A stretch of DNA of 58,590 nucleotides from Actinophytocola xinjiangensis (lineage in GTDB: Bacteria; Actinomycetota; Actinomycetes; Mycobacteriales; Pseudonocardiaceae), in NCBI RefSeq assembly GCF_001921215.1, contig NZ_MSIF01000039.1:1-58590 (forward strand). The letters are read 5' to 3'. Position numbers and translations under genes: made by a program. Below the pieces are notes generated by a model, which had not been told where the DNA came from, searched no databases, and saw only the letters and a program-made list of their open reading frames with translations. Of the stretch, positions 16,933-24,828 are shown in pieces (position 1 is the stretch's first letter; each line of letters begins with the position of its first letter).

Positions 16933-17270
16933 CTCCCCGCACGCTCAAGATCCTCGCGTACCTGCACCGCGCGGGTCCGTCGCGTCTGATCGACGTGAGC
17001 CGGGAGGTCGGTCCCGCTCGCTCTAGCGCGCACGCCGCGCTCAGTCGGCTAGAGCGTCGCGGCCTCGTAGTGCACTCAGGACGCGGAGGCGTGTGGTCCC
17101 TCGCGTTCCCGGACATCGACCCGCTCGCCGAGTACGACGCGAGGGTTCCGGGCTACGTGCTCATGGGGTACGCGATCAACGATCGAACGGGCGCGATTGC
17201 GGCGTCTGAGATCGCCCGTACGCGTCTGCGACACGCGCGCTCGTGTGACGACGCGCGGAGGTCACCGTGA
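16929..17270 (+). CDS. Winged-helix DNA-binding protein
   Basis: 113 residues, GTG 16929, translationally coupled (GTGA overlap) to the gene before and the gene after. TPRTLKILAYLHRAGPSRLIDVS and SSAHAALSRLERRGLVVHSG are the helix-turn-helix and wing of an IclR/MarR-like fold. The C-terminal part (LAFPDIDPLAEYDAR) has no recognised domain. Placed between an excisionase-like protein and a replication ATPase, it may be a replication accessory or a regulator of the operon. Confidence 0.75.
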   Translation: MTPRTLKILAYLHRAGPSRLIDVSREVGPARSSAHAALSRLERRGLVVHSGRGGVWSLAFPDIDPLAEYDARVPGYVLMGYAINDRTGAIAASEIARTRLRHARSCDDARRSP

Positions 17271-18682
17271 CGCGCTCAGACAACGGCGTGACCACACCCC
17301 GCCGGCCGAACACGATCGATGACCTTTTTGCGGGCACGACGTCGCCCCCACCTACACCCGAACAGCTCGAAGAACTCAGGCGAAAGGCAAAGGCCAAGCC
17401 GCCCGACCCTGATCAAGAACTGGTGGACGAGATCGTGCGGCGCGGTGAGGTCTTCGACGGAGCCAGGGCCAACATGTCCGATGCGGAGTACGACGACGCC
17501 GTGGCCAACCTGCGACGTGGGTGGGATACCTACCGCGCCAACAAGCAGTTCCGCCGCGCTGTCGAAGATCATGTCATCGAGGTCTTTGACCAGTTAGTCG
17601 AGTCGAACCACGGGCGGAATCCCGCACGCGTCGTGCTCGCCCGAGAGGCGTTCGACGGGAGCGTCTGGGACGACAGCCTGTTGGACATGCCCAGCGTTGA
17701 CGAACCTCTCTGGGGCAGGGGCGACCACCAGCTGTGGACGCCGGGCGACCCTGGGCACTTCTGGGGTCCGTCTGGGGCCTACAAGACCGGTGCGTTCGGC
17801 ATCCCGCTCGCGGCCTTCCGCAGTGGAGCGGCGCAAGACATGCTCGGCCACTCGAATCTGTGGGGGTTCCCGGTGAAGCCCACACAGGGCGGCGTGGCGT
17901 ACCTGGCGTGGGACCGCGAGAGGCAGATTATGAAGATCGCTTCTCGCTACTCGCGCTTCCTGGGCGCGGACCTGAAGGACTACGTCGACTTCATCGGATT
18001 GACTCCCGAGCGGCGAGAGGCGATTCTCGGCAATCCAGCCAGCTTCATCGACTGGCTCCTAGACCACGAGATCGACACTCTCTTTGTGGACTCGTTGCAG
18101 AACGTGGTGGGCATCGAGTACGGCACGGGGCCGCTTCAGCAATACCTAAATTTCCTCAAGCTGTGCTCCCGCGCGGGCATCGAGACGCAGACAATCAACC
18201 ACGCCATCAAGCCGGGTTACTCGAATGGCCAGCAGAATCCCTCGGCCTACCGCGGCTCCCAGGTTATCCAGGACCAGATCGGAACCTCCCTCACCGTCAA
18301 GCGGAAGTCGAACGAGACCGACGAGTACGCCTACCTCACGGTGACCATGGACAAGGCATCCGTCGAGAGCGTCGGCTCCATCTCGCTCAGGTTCGACAAG
18401 GCGCTCGGACACCCCGAGGTCGACGAGGACGCCGAGCCCGAACAGGCGGCCACACCTAACCGCCCTGGACGCAGAAGGCGGCCGTCTCGCGTCCGCGAGG
18501 TGGCAGAGCACATCGAGAACGCGACCGCGCCCGTCCCCACTCGCGGCCTCGGGGCAGTTCTCGGCATGAGCAACGGCACGGCAGGAAAGCTGGTGGATGA
18601 ACTTCGAGAGGGCGGGTACATCGTCCGCTCCGACGACGACAAGGGATGGATTTCCGCCCGACCCTACGGGGACGGCCTGTGA
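17267..18682 (+). CDS. RecA-fold ATPase, RepA-like replication protein
   Basis: 471 residues, GTG 17267, overlapping the gene before by four bases. The Walker A site is FWGPSGAYKTGAFG (a G-P-S-G-A-Y-K-T variant), the Walker B strand is IDTLFVDSLQNVVG, and QTINHAIKPGYSNG with SAYRGSQVIQDQIG follows as the motif 3 region of AAA_25/RepA hexameric helicases. A C-terminal winged helix (TRGLGAVLGMSNGTAGKLVDELREGGYIV) could bind DNA. No primase catalytic motif is seen. The repeat-rich candidate origin starts six bases after its stop codon, which fits a replication role. Confidence 0.85.
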   Translation: MTRSDNGVTTPRRPNTIDDLFAGTTSPPPTPEQLEELRRKAKAKPPDPDQELVDEIVRRGEVFDGARANMSDAEYDDAVANLRRGWDTYRANKQFRRAVEDHVIEVFDQLVESNHGRNPARVVLAREAFDGSVWDDSLLDMPSVDEPLWGRGDHQLWTPGDPGHFWGPSGAYKTGAFGIPLAAFRSGAAQDMLGHSNLWGFPVKPTQGGVAYLAWDRERQIMKIASRYSRFLGADLKDYVDFIGLTPERREAILGNPASFIDWLLDHEIDTLFVDSLQNVVGIEYGTGPLQQYLNFLKLCSRAGIETQTINHAIKPGYSNGQQNPSAYRGSQVIQDQIGTSLTVKRKSNETDEYAYLTVTMDKASVESVGSISLRFDKALGHPEVDEDAEPEQAATPNRPGRRRRPSRVREVAEHIENATAPVPTRGLGAVLGMSNGTAGKLVDELREGGYIVRSDDDKGWISARPYGDGL

Positions 18683-18687
18683 TGCGG

Positions 18688-18865
18688 CGTTATCCTAATT
18701 GCGAGCGTTACGGTAACGCGTTATCGATAACGGTAACGCATCACCCGAGGGGCGTTATCGCGTTATCCGTTATCGCCTCTCATTTATGAGGGCGTAACGA
18801 TAACGAGTAACGCTCGATGCGTCGGTCATCCCTCAAGATCAGCGGATGAATCTCTCAGGATAACG
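18688..18865. other. Iteron-like repeat array, candidate replication origin
   Basis: The 270-bp gene-free gap contains about twelve copies of GTTAYC or its complement GRTAAC in 180 bp. Examples: CGTTATC at 18688, the palindromes CGTTACGGTAACG (18706-18718) and CGTTATCGATAACG (18719-18732), three head-to-tail CGTTATC copies at 18753, 18761 and 18768, and CGTAACGATAACGAGTAACG (18793-18812), with a last GATAACG at 18859. It is A/T-richer than its surroundings. The location just behind the RecA-fold ATPase suggests an iteron origin. Confidence 0.75.
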
Positions 18866-18916
18866 CTGTCGCGTGCGCTTCCCGCTTGAAAGATGATTCG
18901 CTCACGCCGTCGAATG

Positions 18917-18944
18917 TAGAATGACGTGCACGCCGCAAGGAGGA
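18917..18944 (+). promoter_or_regulatory. -10 element TAGAAT and ribosome site AAGGAGG
   Basis: TAGAAT at 18917-18922 and a strong AAGGAGG at 18938-18944 precede ATG 18953. The -35 is not clear. It marks a new transcription unit after the repeat array. Confidence 0.5.
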
Positions 18945-18952
18945 ACCCCTAA

Positions 18953-19138
18953 ATGGAAGACTACGTCGAGTTCGAATCTGACAGCGGTCGAACGGTTCGC
19001 CTACCTGAGTCGGATATGTGCCCCGACTGCACCACGCCGAGGGTTCAGGTAGATATCAGGACCGGTCAGGTGTGGAGCCTGATACATGATTCCTCGTGCC
19101 CGAACAGGCACGCGGCTCTCTACGCGGAGGAGCGATGA
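18953..19138 (+). CDS. Small protein with Cys pair (possible zinc knuckle)
   Basis: 61 residues behind a strong ribosome-binding site. MCPDCTTPRVQVDIRTGQVW holds a CxxC pair, and a later Cys and His (SSCPNRHAALY) could complete a zinc site. A beta-rich N-terminus (YVEFESDSGRTVRLPESD). Such small Cys-pair proteins are frequent in actinophages; no function is assignable. It overlaps the next gene by four bases (ATGA), indicating coupling. Confidence 0.7.
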   Translation: MEDYVEFESDSGRTVRLPESDMCPDCTTPRVQVDIRTGQVWSLIHDSSCPNRHAALYAEER

Positions 19139-19368
19139 CCCCCGACTACGACCCGGACGAGATCGTCGTCAGGTCTACTGAGGACCGCAGGCCCCGCAGC
19201 GAGTACGACCCGGCCCCGCCCACGCCAGCGGGCCGGATTCAGCCGCGCGAGGCGAGCGACCAGTACCGCACCCTGCGCGACGTCTACTCCGTGGACCGCG
19301 ACGAGGGTGTGGGAGAACCGAATCGTCCGCGCCGACCCTCGCGACGATCTCGCATTGAGAATGGGTGA
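19135..19368 (+). CDS. Small basic hypothetical protein
   Basis: 77 residues from ATG 19135, overlapping the stop of the gene before. The sequence is charged and Pro/Arg-rich (TEDRRPRSEYDPAPPTPAG; NRPRRPSRRSRIENG), probably disordered and able to bind nucleic acid. The promoter of the putative small RNA lies inside its last codons. No family recognised. Confidence 0.6.
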   Translation: MTPDYDPDEIVVRSTEDRRPRSEYDPAPPTPAGRIQPREASDQYRTLRDVYSVDRDEGVGEPNRPRRPSRRSRIENG

Positions 19369-19484
19369 CCCGCGACGTAGAATGGCGTTGCGTTCTCAGC
19401 GGGACCGCATGGTGAAGTTCATCCTTCCTGTTTGGACGGCAAGGCCCTGAACCTGATCTCTGGTCGTCGGGTTCGGGGCTTTGT
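19355..19484 (+). ncRNA. Candidate small RNA or attenuated leader of element 1
   Basis: A good sigma-70-type promoter, TTGAGA (19355-19360), 17 bases, TAGAAT (19378-19383), is followed about 95 bases later by an intrinsic-terminator hairpin: GCCCTGAACC (19444-19453) pairs with GGTTCGGGGC (19470-19479), ten pairs with one G-T, then TTTGTC. The transcript would run from about 19390 to 19484. Inside it ATG 19411 opens a 13-codon frame (MVKFILPVWTARP) whose stop lies in the left arm of the hairpin, so a leader-peptide attenuator is an alternative to a free small RNA. Confidence 0.5.
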
Positions 19485-19840
19485 CATGGACGCCTGATTA
19501 CTGGTCAGATGTGCCGCCCGTTTCCGCACCTCGGATTACCCATGATCAGAGTGTGTCGACCCGCGTTCGCGCCCGTGTCGCCGACGTTCACCGATCGTGC
19601 GACGACCAAGCGCCGTTGGAGAGTCCTCATTTCATCTGTGAGCGTCCGTCATGCGCGCCGACGAGTGATTATGCCATCGCGACACCCAGAGACCGCACGG
19701 GCGATCCAGGGACGTCGCTCGATCCCGCAATTCCCCGTCTGCGTAGCGGGGAAATGCTCGGCAAAACCCTTATGGATTGCGAACTTTCGCGCGTCGGTGC
19801 AATTATCGCTGGTCAGGAGAAATGAAGCAGGGATGAGGCG
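19485..19840. other. Gene-poor stretch in element 1
   Basis: Two overlapping frames are open here (19481-19825 and 19509-19952) but neither has a ribosome site, plausible composition or recognisable sequence. A 7-bp hairpin TTCCCCG (19731-19737) / CGGGGAA (19747-19753) is the only structure seen. Confidence 0.4.
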
Positions 19841-20032
19841 ATGGGCGCGAGAGGCAAGATCACTCAGTACGGCAGCCGCGTTGTCGTCCGCTTCCCGCGG
19901 GGTGTGGAGGCACAGTTGCGCATTCTCGCGTCCACGGAAGGGCTATCGATAGCCGGACTGATTCGGCAGATGGTGGTCGAAGGTCTCGCCGCGAGGCAGA
20001 GCCGGCCAGCCGGAGCTGAAAGGGATGGGTGA
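19841..20032 (+). CDS. Ribbon-helix-helix DNA-binding protein
   Basis: 63 residues. The pattern VVVRFPRGVEAQLRILASTEGLSIAGLIRQMVVEGLAA is a classic Arc/CopG ribbon (VVVRFP) followed by two helices, with a short tail. GCAGGGATGAGG lies upstream of ATG 19841. Likely a small repressor controlling the gene that follows with a four-base overlap. No toxin partner of the usual kinds is adjacent, so this is not obviously a toxin-antitoxin pair. Confidence 0.8.
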   Translation: MGARGKITQYGSRVVVRFPRGVEAQLRILASTEGLSIAGLIRQMVVEGLAARQSRPAGAERDG

Positions 20033-20559
20033 TGGAGTACAGCACGAACGCTAAGGCTGCGCGGTCCCGGCTTCGCAGGGCCAGCCGAGCCGTAGACCGA
20101 GACCTCAACATCGTCTACGACAAGCCAGTCAGCGAGTGGGACTTTGACGAGTTGCAGCGCGGTAGGCCGAGAGGCCCCGACGGGAAGTTCCGCACCGGCC
20201 CGCGCCCGAAGTGGATTACCGACGCGGTAATGGCCGAGGCGCGAAAGCGGCTCAAGACCTTGGCGCGTGATCGCCTTGGCATGTACGCAGGGGCGGCCAT
20301 CGACTTCCTGAAAGACCTGATGGAAGACGACCGCGTAGACGAGAACGGCAGGCCGATCACGCCGAACAGCGTCAAGTTGCAGGCGGCTACGTATCTGCTT
20401 GACCAGATCGTCGGCAAGTCGATCACCCACGTCGAACTCGAAGGGTCGGTGAACCTCCGTCACCTGATGGCGACAGTGATGGTCAATCCGGACGGCGAGG
20501 AATCTCACCCGGTGGTCGGACCAACGACTGAAGAAGAGGAGATGACCGATGACGCATAA
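20032..20559 (+). CDS. Phage terminase-small-subunit-like protein
   Basis: 175 residues from ATG 20032 (GTG 20029 also possible; AAAGGGA is better spaced for the ATG). The order of elements resembles actinophage small terminases: an N-terminal basic helix, SEWDFDELQRGRPRGPDGKFR, then PKWITDAVMAEARKRLKTLA, AAIDFLKDLMEDD, and the closing SVKLQAATYLLDQIVGKSITHVEL. Small terminases recognise pac/cos DNA and recruit the large subunit. In a satellite without a large terminase this would redirect a helper phage packaging motor, as TerS does in PICIs. The assignment is by motif pattern only. Confidence 0.5.
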   Translation: MEYSTNAKAARSRLRRASRAVDRDLNIVYDKPVSEWDFDELQRGRPRGPDGKFRTGPRPKWITDAVMAEARKRLKTLARDRLGMYAGAAIDFLKDLMEDDRVDENGRPITPNSVKLQAATYLLDQIVGKSITHVELEGSVNLRHLMATVMVNPDGEESHPVVGPTTEEEEMTDDA

Positions 20560-20719
20560 GCCCGCTAACGCCGAGACGCGGCAGTACCAGCTCGACAAGG
20601 CGTACCAGGCACTCAGCACCTTGGAGGGTGTGGTCACCGAGGCCGAGGTACGCGAGCGGCGCATGGACGCCGCGCCCAGGATCGACGCGAGCCGCTTTCC
20701 TGCGGCGGAGGGTAGGTAG
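20549..20719 (+). CDS. Small phage-type hypothetical protein, 56 residues
   Basis: ATG 20549 overlaps the end of the terminase-like gene and has GAGGAG seven bases upstream; stop TAG at 20717. The product starts MTHKPANAETRQYQLDK and has one amphipathic helix (YQALSTLEGVVTEAEVRERRM). It ends with two bases to spare before the next gene, so it is part of the packed operon. Function unknown. Confidence 0.7.
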   Translation: MTHKPANAETRQYQLDKAYQALSTLEGVVTEAEVRERRMDAAPRIDASRFPAAEGR

Positions 20720-20721
20720 AG

Positions 20722-21270
20722 ATGACTCACCCCGGATTCTCGTCGGGCCGACTGTCGGCCATGCGCGAGGTGCTGGACGAGGTGCCCATGGGCGACCGTG
20801 ACCGGCAGATCGTCGCGTCCGCCATCGGCGAGATCGAGGCGCACTGGCAGACCCAGCACCGCGAGCGGTACGACCAGGCCGTAGCCACCCGCGACGAGCA
20901 GCACCAGCAGGTGATGAGCAGCGCGCAGGAGTTCCGCTCCCGCGTGGATGACGTGGCCGACGCCGTGCGTAGCGGTCGGATGCCCGCTGCCGAGGCGCGC
21001 GCCTGGGTTCGCGACGCCATGGGCGAGCTGAAGCGCTACGCCGAGCAGCACGACGGGATCACGCAGGCCGACGAGCACCTGACCGCGTTCGAGGCCCTGA
21101 CGCCCGAGGCGTACCAGGAACAGCTCTACGCCCGCATGCCCACGCTGGAGCAGGCCGCGCCCACGCTGGCGGCGAAGGTGGACGAGTACCTGACTGCTCA
21201 CCCGCGCGGGACCCGTGGACCGCAGCCCGAGGGACCGATGGCGCTCAACCGGCACCCAGGGAGGCGCTGA
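20722..21270 (+). CDS. Helical hypothetical protein, possible scaffold-like
   Basis: 182 residues, almost entirely helical by composition: MREVLDEVPMGDRDRQIVAS, a Gln/Glu/Arg-rich coiled coil (YDQAVATRDEQHQQVMSSAQ) and repeated acidic helices. GGTAGGTAGAG precedes ATG 20722. No family recognised. Its place after a terminase-like gene, and its helical composition, are reminiscent of scaffold or capsid-size-determining proteins of satellites, but that is speculation from position alone. Confidence 0.7.
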   Translation: MTHPGFSSGRLSAMREVLDEVPMGDRDRQIVASAIGEIEAHWQTQHRERYDQAVATRDEQHQQVMSSAQEFRSRVDDVADAVRSGRMPAAEARAWVRDAMGELKRYAEQHDGITQADEHLTAFEALTPEAYQEQLYARMPTLEQAAPTLAAKVDEYLTAHPRGTRGPQPEGPMALNRHPGRR

Positions 21271-21387
21271 ACCCCCACACCTGCCTTCGCGTGCTGGTGC
21301 ACCCGTTCGTGTAGTGGGACAGCGTGTCCTACCTTCTCAAGATCAAGTTTTCTTAGCGTCATGGGTGAACGCAAGGAGCGCACCCGC

Positions 21388-21768
21388 ATGAACACGGAAC
21401 TCGACTACTGGCTCGAAAAGCTGCGCCACGAGCGGTGGACGTTGCACGGAGGCCCCGACCTGAAGCGGCCGGAATGGCTCGCCGCGCACTACGCGTGGCA
21501 GGACTGCGCGGACGTGGTGATCATCCGCAGCGAGACGTCGGCCGTGGCGTTCCGCACGCCCACCGACGAGAACACCGACGTGCTCAACCCGGAGTACGTG
21601 ACGTGGGTCTACGGCGACGACAAGTCAGCGGTGTGGGTGCTCCGCGCGGCTCTGTCGCTTCCCCGGCCCGGCTCGCAGCACGAGTCCATTCAGTGGATGA
21701 AGGCCCCGCCCATGTGCCGCATCTCGCCTGAGGGCCGAGTGCCCGTGACCATGCGTCCGCTCCGGTAA
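21388..21768 (+). CDS. Hypothetical protein, 126 residues
   Basis: ATG 21388 is chosen because AAGGAG (21373-21378) is well placed; ATG 21361 upstream in frame lacks a ribosome site. The N-terminus is TELDYWLEKLRHERWTLHGG, followed by a mixed alpha/beta region with VVIIRSETSAVAFRTPTDENTD and WVLRAALSLPRPG. No membrane segment. Unrecognised; a stem-loop terminator follows at 21811. Confidence 0.7.
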   Translation: MNTELDYWLEKLRHERWTLHGGPDLKRPEWLAAHYAWQDCADVVIIRSETSAVAFRTPTDENTDVLNPEYVTWVYGDDKSAVWVLRAALSLPRPGSQHESIQWMKAPPMCRISPEGRVPVTMRPLR

Positions 21769-21810
21769 GACCCGGCAGGGTCGACGTCCCCCGACCGTCG
21801 ATTCTGTCGC

Positions 21811-21845
21811 GTGCCCCGGCTGTTCCCCTCGAATGGCCGGGGCAC
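21811..21845 (+). terminator. Hairpin terminator
   Basis: GTGCCCCGGC (21811-21820) pairs perfectly with GCCGGGGCAC (21836-21845) across a 15-base loop, 42 bp after the preceding stop codon. No T tract. Confidence 0.7.
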
Positions 21846-22011
21846 ATCCATGAGGTAACCTGTGTCGATCACAGCCATGCGACCTGCGTGGCCCCACACA
21901 GAGAGACACCGGATGCGCCGTCTAGATAGCTGATCCACGAGCTCCCGCTCGGGACGGCTTCTGCCTGTTGTTGGTACTTGCAGCAGGTGAGGTGTGTCTG
22001 GAGGTCGGGTC

Positions 22012-22263
22012 GTGGGCAGTTGGGTGCAGGTCGGCAGTACCGTCGGTATCGGCCTCTGTGCCGTGTTGCTGCTGCAGTGGGCCCTGTTCATCGGCCTGTC
22101 TATCTGGTCGATGGCCACGAAGTGCGCCGATCGTCGAAAGCACGCGCTGGCGCTGATCGGCCTGCTTAGACGGGTTGGTCCGCCGCTCCCCAGGCTGCCT
22201 AAACAGTCCGGCCCGGCGTCTGAAGGTGGTGAATCACCCGATGACGCATCAGACGACGCCTGA
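22012..22263 (+). CDS. Small single-pass membrane protein
   Basis: 83 residues from GTG 22012, preceded by CTGGAGG. A membrane helix (VGIGLCAVLLLQWALFIGL) occupies about residues 9-30, followed by a basic cytosolic segment (KCADRRKHALALIGLLRR) and a polar tail ending in DDASDDA. Small membrane proteins in satellites or prophages can act in superinfection exclusion or lysis; nothing here settles that. Confidence 0.6.
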   Translation: MGSWVQVGSTVGIGLCAVLLLQWALFIGLSIWSMATKCADRRKHALALIGLLRRVGPPLPRLPKQSGPASEGGESPDDASDDA

Positions 22264-22302
22264 TCCACACCACGTCAGACGACGTGTGTTCAGGGTGTGT
22301 CG

Positions 22303-23502
22303 TCAGGCCGTGCGCGTGACGCCGATCCGCTCGGCAAGCTCGCGAAGACGGGTGGACTTCCGTGCTTCGCGGGCCAACAGCTCACGGGTGACGTACTTGA
22401 CCAGCGTCTGGTGCTGCATCCAGTCGGGCGCCATGCCCTCTGTCGCGAGCAGCAGGTTCAACGCCTTGTCGTCCTCGCCGAGTCGGGTGTGGGCGAACGC
22501 GCGGTCGGTCATGTGCCGGGCCCGTGCGGCGAGGGGTAGACCTGGTTCGCTTGGCATCGCCCCGGCGTCCCGCAGCGCGGCGGCGTAGTCCTCAGTCACG
22601 ACACCGACGTCCACCGTCTGCATGACGACCTGAGACGGTCCAAACGGCGTCTCGTAGTCGTTGCGATCCACACCCACCCGCGCGGCGACCTCGCGTGACT
22701 CGTTCAGCAGGTCACGGGCTCGACTGGCGTTGTTGCCTCGCGCGTTGGCGGTGGCCGCGCTGATGATCAGTGAGCCGAACACCGACAGATGATCTGCACC
22801 CGCGTCCCCGGTGGGTTCGATGGACTGGGCGGTGCGCGTGGCTACTCGCTCGGCCTCGTCGAACCGACCTTGGACCAGCAGCTGCCACGACACCGATCCG
22901 CGCAGGGCCGCGCTCAGCAGCTCGTCGTCCGCCGTGTTGGCCAGCTCGACCGCGCGACGCACGGCCATGAACGCGGCGTCTTGCTGCCTCATGTGCGCGA
23001 GCGTGCAGCCCGCCACCCAGTACACGCGGGACAGCGCGTCGGCGGCCATCGGACGGTCGCTCAGATTCGCCTCGTGGAGAGTCGCGCGGGTGCCTGCGAG
23101 CGCGGGCGGGATCAGGCCGGCTAGCGAGTCGAACTTGCCTGACCAGTACGTTCCCCACAGATAGGTGACGGTTCGTCGCGCCTCGTCGAGTGGCAGGGGG
23201 TCCGCGTCAAGGCCGCCGAGCAGGTCATCCACGTCAGAGACTGCGCGGCGGAGGGCGACCACACCCGCGTCAGGGCCAGCGTCGGGCAATGCCTCGCGGC
23301 CGAACAGCTCGCCCAGGTCCACGTCCAACGCGCGAGCGATGCGGTGCAGGCTGGCAACGCTGGCGGTGTGGCGCTGCCCCTGCTCCAGCTTGCGGATCAG
23401 GCTCACGTCCACGCCAGCCGCGGTGGCAAGTTCCTGCTGGGTCATCCACCCGTTGCGCAGCTCGCGGATGCGTTCGCCGATGGTGTTCGCGCGAGTCGTC
23501 AT
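22303..23502 (-). CDS. XRE helix-turn-helix regulator with TPR-like C-terminus
   Basis: 399 residues from ATG 23502 (GAAGGG upstream). N-terminal Xre domain: TIGERIRELRNGWMTQQELATAAGVDVSLIRKLEQGQRHTASVASLHRIARALDVDLGELFG, read as five helices. The long C-terminal region has repeated helical hairpins (CTLAHMRQQDAAFMAVRRAVEL, LVQGRFDEAERVATRTAQ, RLGEDDKALNLLLATEGM), as in the Streptomyces-type XRE-TPR regulators that sense peptides or partner proteins. It is divergent from the AbiGi-like gene and may regulate it. The longer M at 23511 is less well spaced. Confidence 0.85.
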   Translation of the reverse strand: MTTRANTIGERIRELRNGWMTQQELATAAGVDVSLIRKLEQGQRHTASVASLHRIARALDVDLGELFGREALPDAGPDAGVVALRRAVSDVDDLLGGLDADPLPLDEARRTVTYLWGTYWSGKFDSLAGLIPPALAGTRATLHEANLSDRPMAADALSRVYWVAGCTLAHMRQQDAAFMAVRRAVELANTADDELLSAALRGSVSWQLLVQGRFDEAERVATRTAQSIEPTGDAGADHLSVFGSLIISAATANARGNNASRARDLLNESREVAARVGVDRNDYETPFGPSQVVMQTVDVGVVTEDYAAALRDAGAMPSEPGLPLAARARHMTDRAFAHTRLGEDDKALNLLLATEGMAPDWMQHQTLVKYVTRELLAREARKSTRLRELAERIGVTRTA

Positions 23503-23721
23503 CGCGGGCAACCCTTCGTAGGCGGGTGTACGTGTTCAACGTTACCTGCCGCGTCGCCGACGCGACACATGCGCGTTGACCAGCACGTTTGCGGGTGTCT
23601 GGGCGCGTCCGTGGCGCGTCCGCATGTGTGCGCTGGTGTCATCACTACGGCGCGAATGTGCGGACGCCATACGGGCGTGCTGAGTTGTAGCGCGCTGCTC
23701 TTCCCCGACGACACGCTTAAC

Positions 23722-24426
23722 GTGACCCGACTGCGGCCTGCCGATCACCCCGACATGTCAGACTGGCTGACGCACTTCACCGGCCGTGCGCGACCAGCCT
23801 CTAACAACGTGGACGCGCGCATCCGCGAGATGAAGCCCGACCAGCGACTGGACGCCATCCTCGCTGAGGGCGAGTTCCGCCCCGCTGTCACCTACTCGGG
23901 CGGACTTCCTGCGGTGTGCTTCACAGAGAGCAGTGTCGCGGGCGTGGAGTATCTGATTCGAGACTGCGGCTTCCCCCCGTGGGGAATCGTGTTTGATCGC
24001 CAATGGGTATTTGAGCAGGGAGGCGCGCCAGTCTGGTACTACCGGTCCGAAGTTCGTGAGGAGCTATTCCAGTTGTCCGACAGAGTTCGGACCTGGGGCG
24101 TTCGGCTGGACGGCAGCGACGAGATGAAGTCTGACTGGCTGCACGAGCGGGAGTGGCGGATACCGGTCGAGACCGGCACGTTGAAGATCGACCCGGACGC
24201 AGTCGTCGCGACCATCATTGGCGCGCCGGACTGGAAACCGTCGCCGATTGACGTTGTGACAGTTGGATCGGGTCACTACGTCGACATGCTTTCGGGGGAA
24301 CCTTCGACAGACTTGTCAAACCCATACGTCCAAGAGTGGCTTGGTGAGGCTCCCGTCTACCCCGCGTGCTGGGAGGGGAAGGAGCACTGGACCTGGGTCG
24401 ACGGTGAGTTGTGCGTAGTTCCCTGA
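23722..24426 (+). CDS. AbiGi-like protein, candidate phage-defence gene
   Basis: 234 residues from GTG 23722; ATG 23755 in frame would cut a segment (LRPADHPD) that I believe homologues share. The order of motifs matches the family I know as putative abortive-infection protein AbiGi: MSDWLTHFTGR at the start, QRLDAILAEGEF, PAVCFTESSVAGVEYLI, WGIVFDRQWVFEQGGAPVWYYRSE and SDWLHEREWRIPVE near the end. These proteins look like small enzymes with conserved His, Glu and Tyr, but mechanism is unproven. It occupies the accessory end of the element, where PICIs keep defence cargo, and is divergent from an XRE-TPR regulator. Confidence 0.5.
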   Translation: MTRLRPADHPDMSDWLTHFTGRARPASNNVDARIREMKPDQRLDAILAEGEFRPAVTYSGGLPAVCFTESSVAGVEYLIRDCGFPPWGIVFDRQWVFEQGGAPVWYYRSEVREELFQLSDRVRTWGVRLDGSDEMKSDWLHEREWRIPVETGTLKIDPDAVVATIIGAPDWKPSPIDVVTVGSGHYVDMLSGEPSTDLSNPYVQEWLGEAPVYPACWEGKEHWTWVDGELCVVP

Positions 24427-24465
24427 CGAAAGCCCGCCTCGGCGGGCGGGCCTCGTCGTAGCAGA

Positions 24466-24813
24466 TCAGGCGGCGGCGGTCTTGCGCGTCGTCGCGCGGC
24501 GTGCCTGCGGCTTGGGCGCTTCCTCCGCCTCGGTGATCTCCTCGACCTCGTCGTCATCGGCGGGCGCGGGCTCCTCGACCTTCGCGGCGGCCTCCTTGGC
24601 AGCGGCCTTGGCCTCGTCGCGCTCCTTGCGCCAGGTCTCGAAGCGGGTCTTCATCGGCCCGACGTCCTTGGTCTCGAACGCGTAGCGCTTGCCCGACCCG
24701 ACGCCCTGGTAGTCGCTGGACGCGCGCAGGAACACGCGTAGCTCGCGGGGTGTGGTGCCCAGCGCCTCGGCGATCTGCTTGGTGGTCAGAGTCTCGGTCT
24801 TCTTCGCGGCCAT
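24466..24813 (-). CDS. Phage-type helix-turn-helix protein
   Basis: 115 residues, preceded by GAAGGAGG. The N-terminal half, ETLTTKQIAEALGTTPRELRVFLRAS followed by GVGSGKRYAFETKD, matches a short DNA-binding protein common in actinophages; the C-terminal half is an Ala/Lys/Glu-rich coil ending RRATTRKTAAA, which would bind DNA non-specifically. It overlaps nothing and lies 15 bp downstream of the 62-residue gene, so the two form one unit. Confidence 0.75.
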   Translation of the reverse strand: MAAKKTETLTTKQIAEALGTTPRELRVFLRASSDYQGVGSGKRYAFETKDVGPMKTRFETWRKERDEAKAAAKEAAAKVEEPAPADDDEVEEITEAEEAPKPQARRATTRKTAAA

Positions 24814-24828
24814 TCTGATCTTCCTCCT

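Noticed and set aside
16929-17270. Winged-helix gene as a plain MarR repressor
   Set aside because: It lacks the MarR dimer helices and is coupled inside a replication operon, so a narrower call was not justified.
19481-19952. Two overlapping frames of 114 and 147 residues
   Set aside because: No ribosome site, no recognisable sequence, odd composition; one ends inside the ribbon-helix-helix gene.
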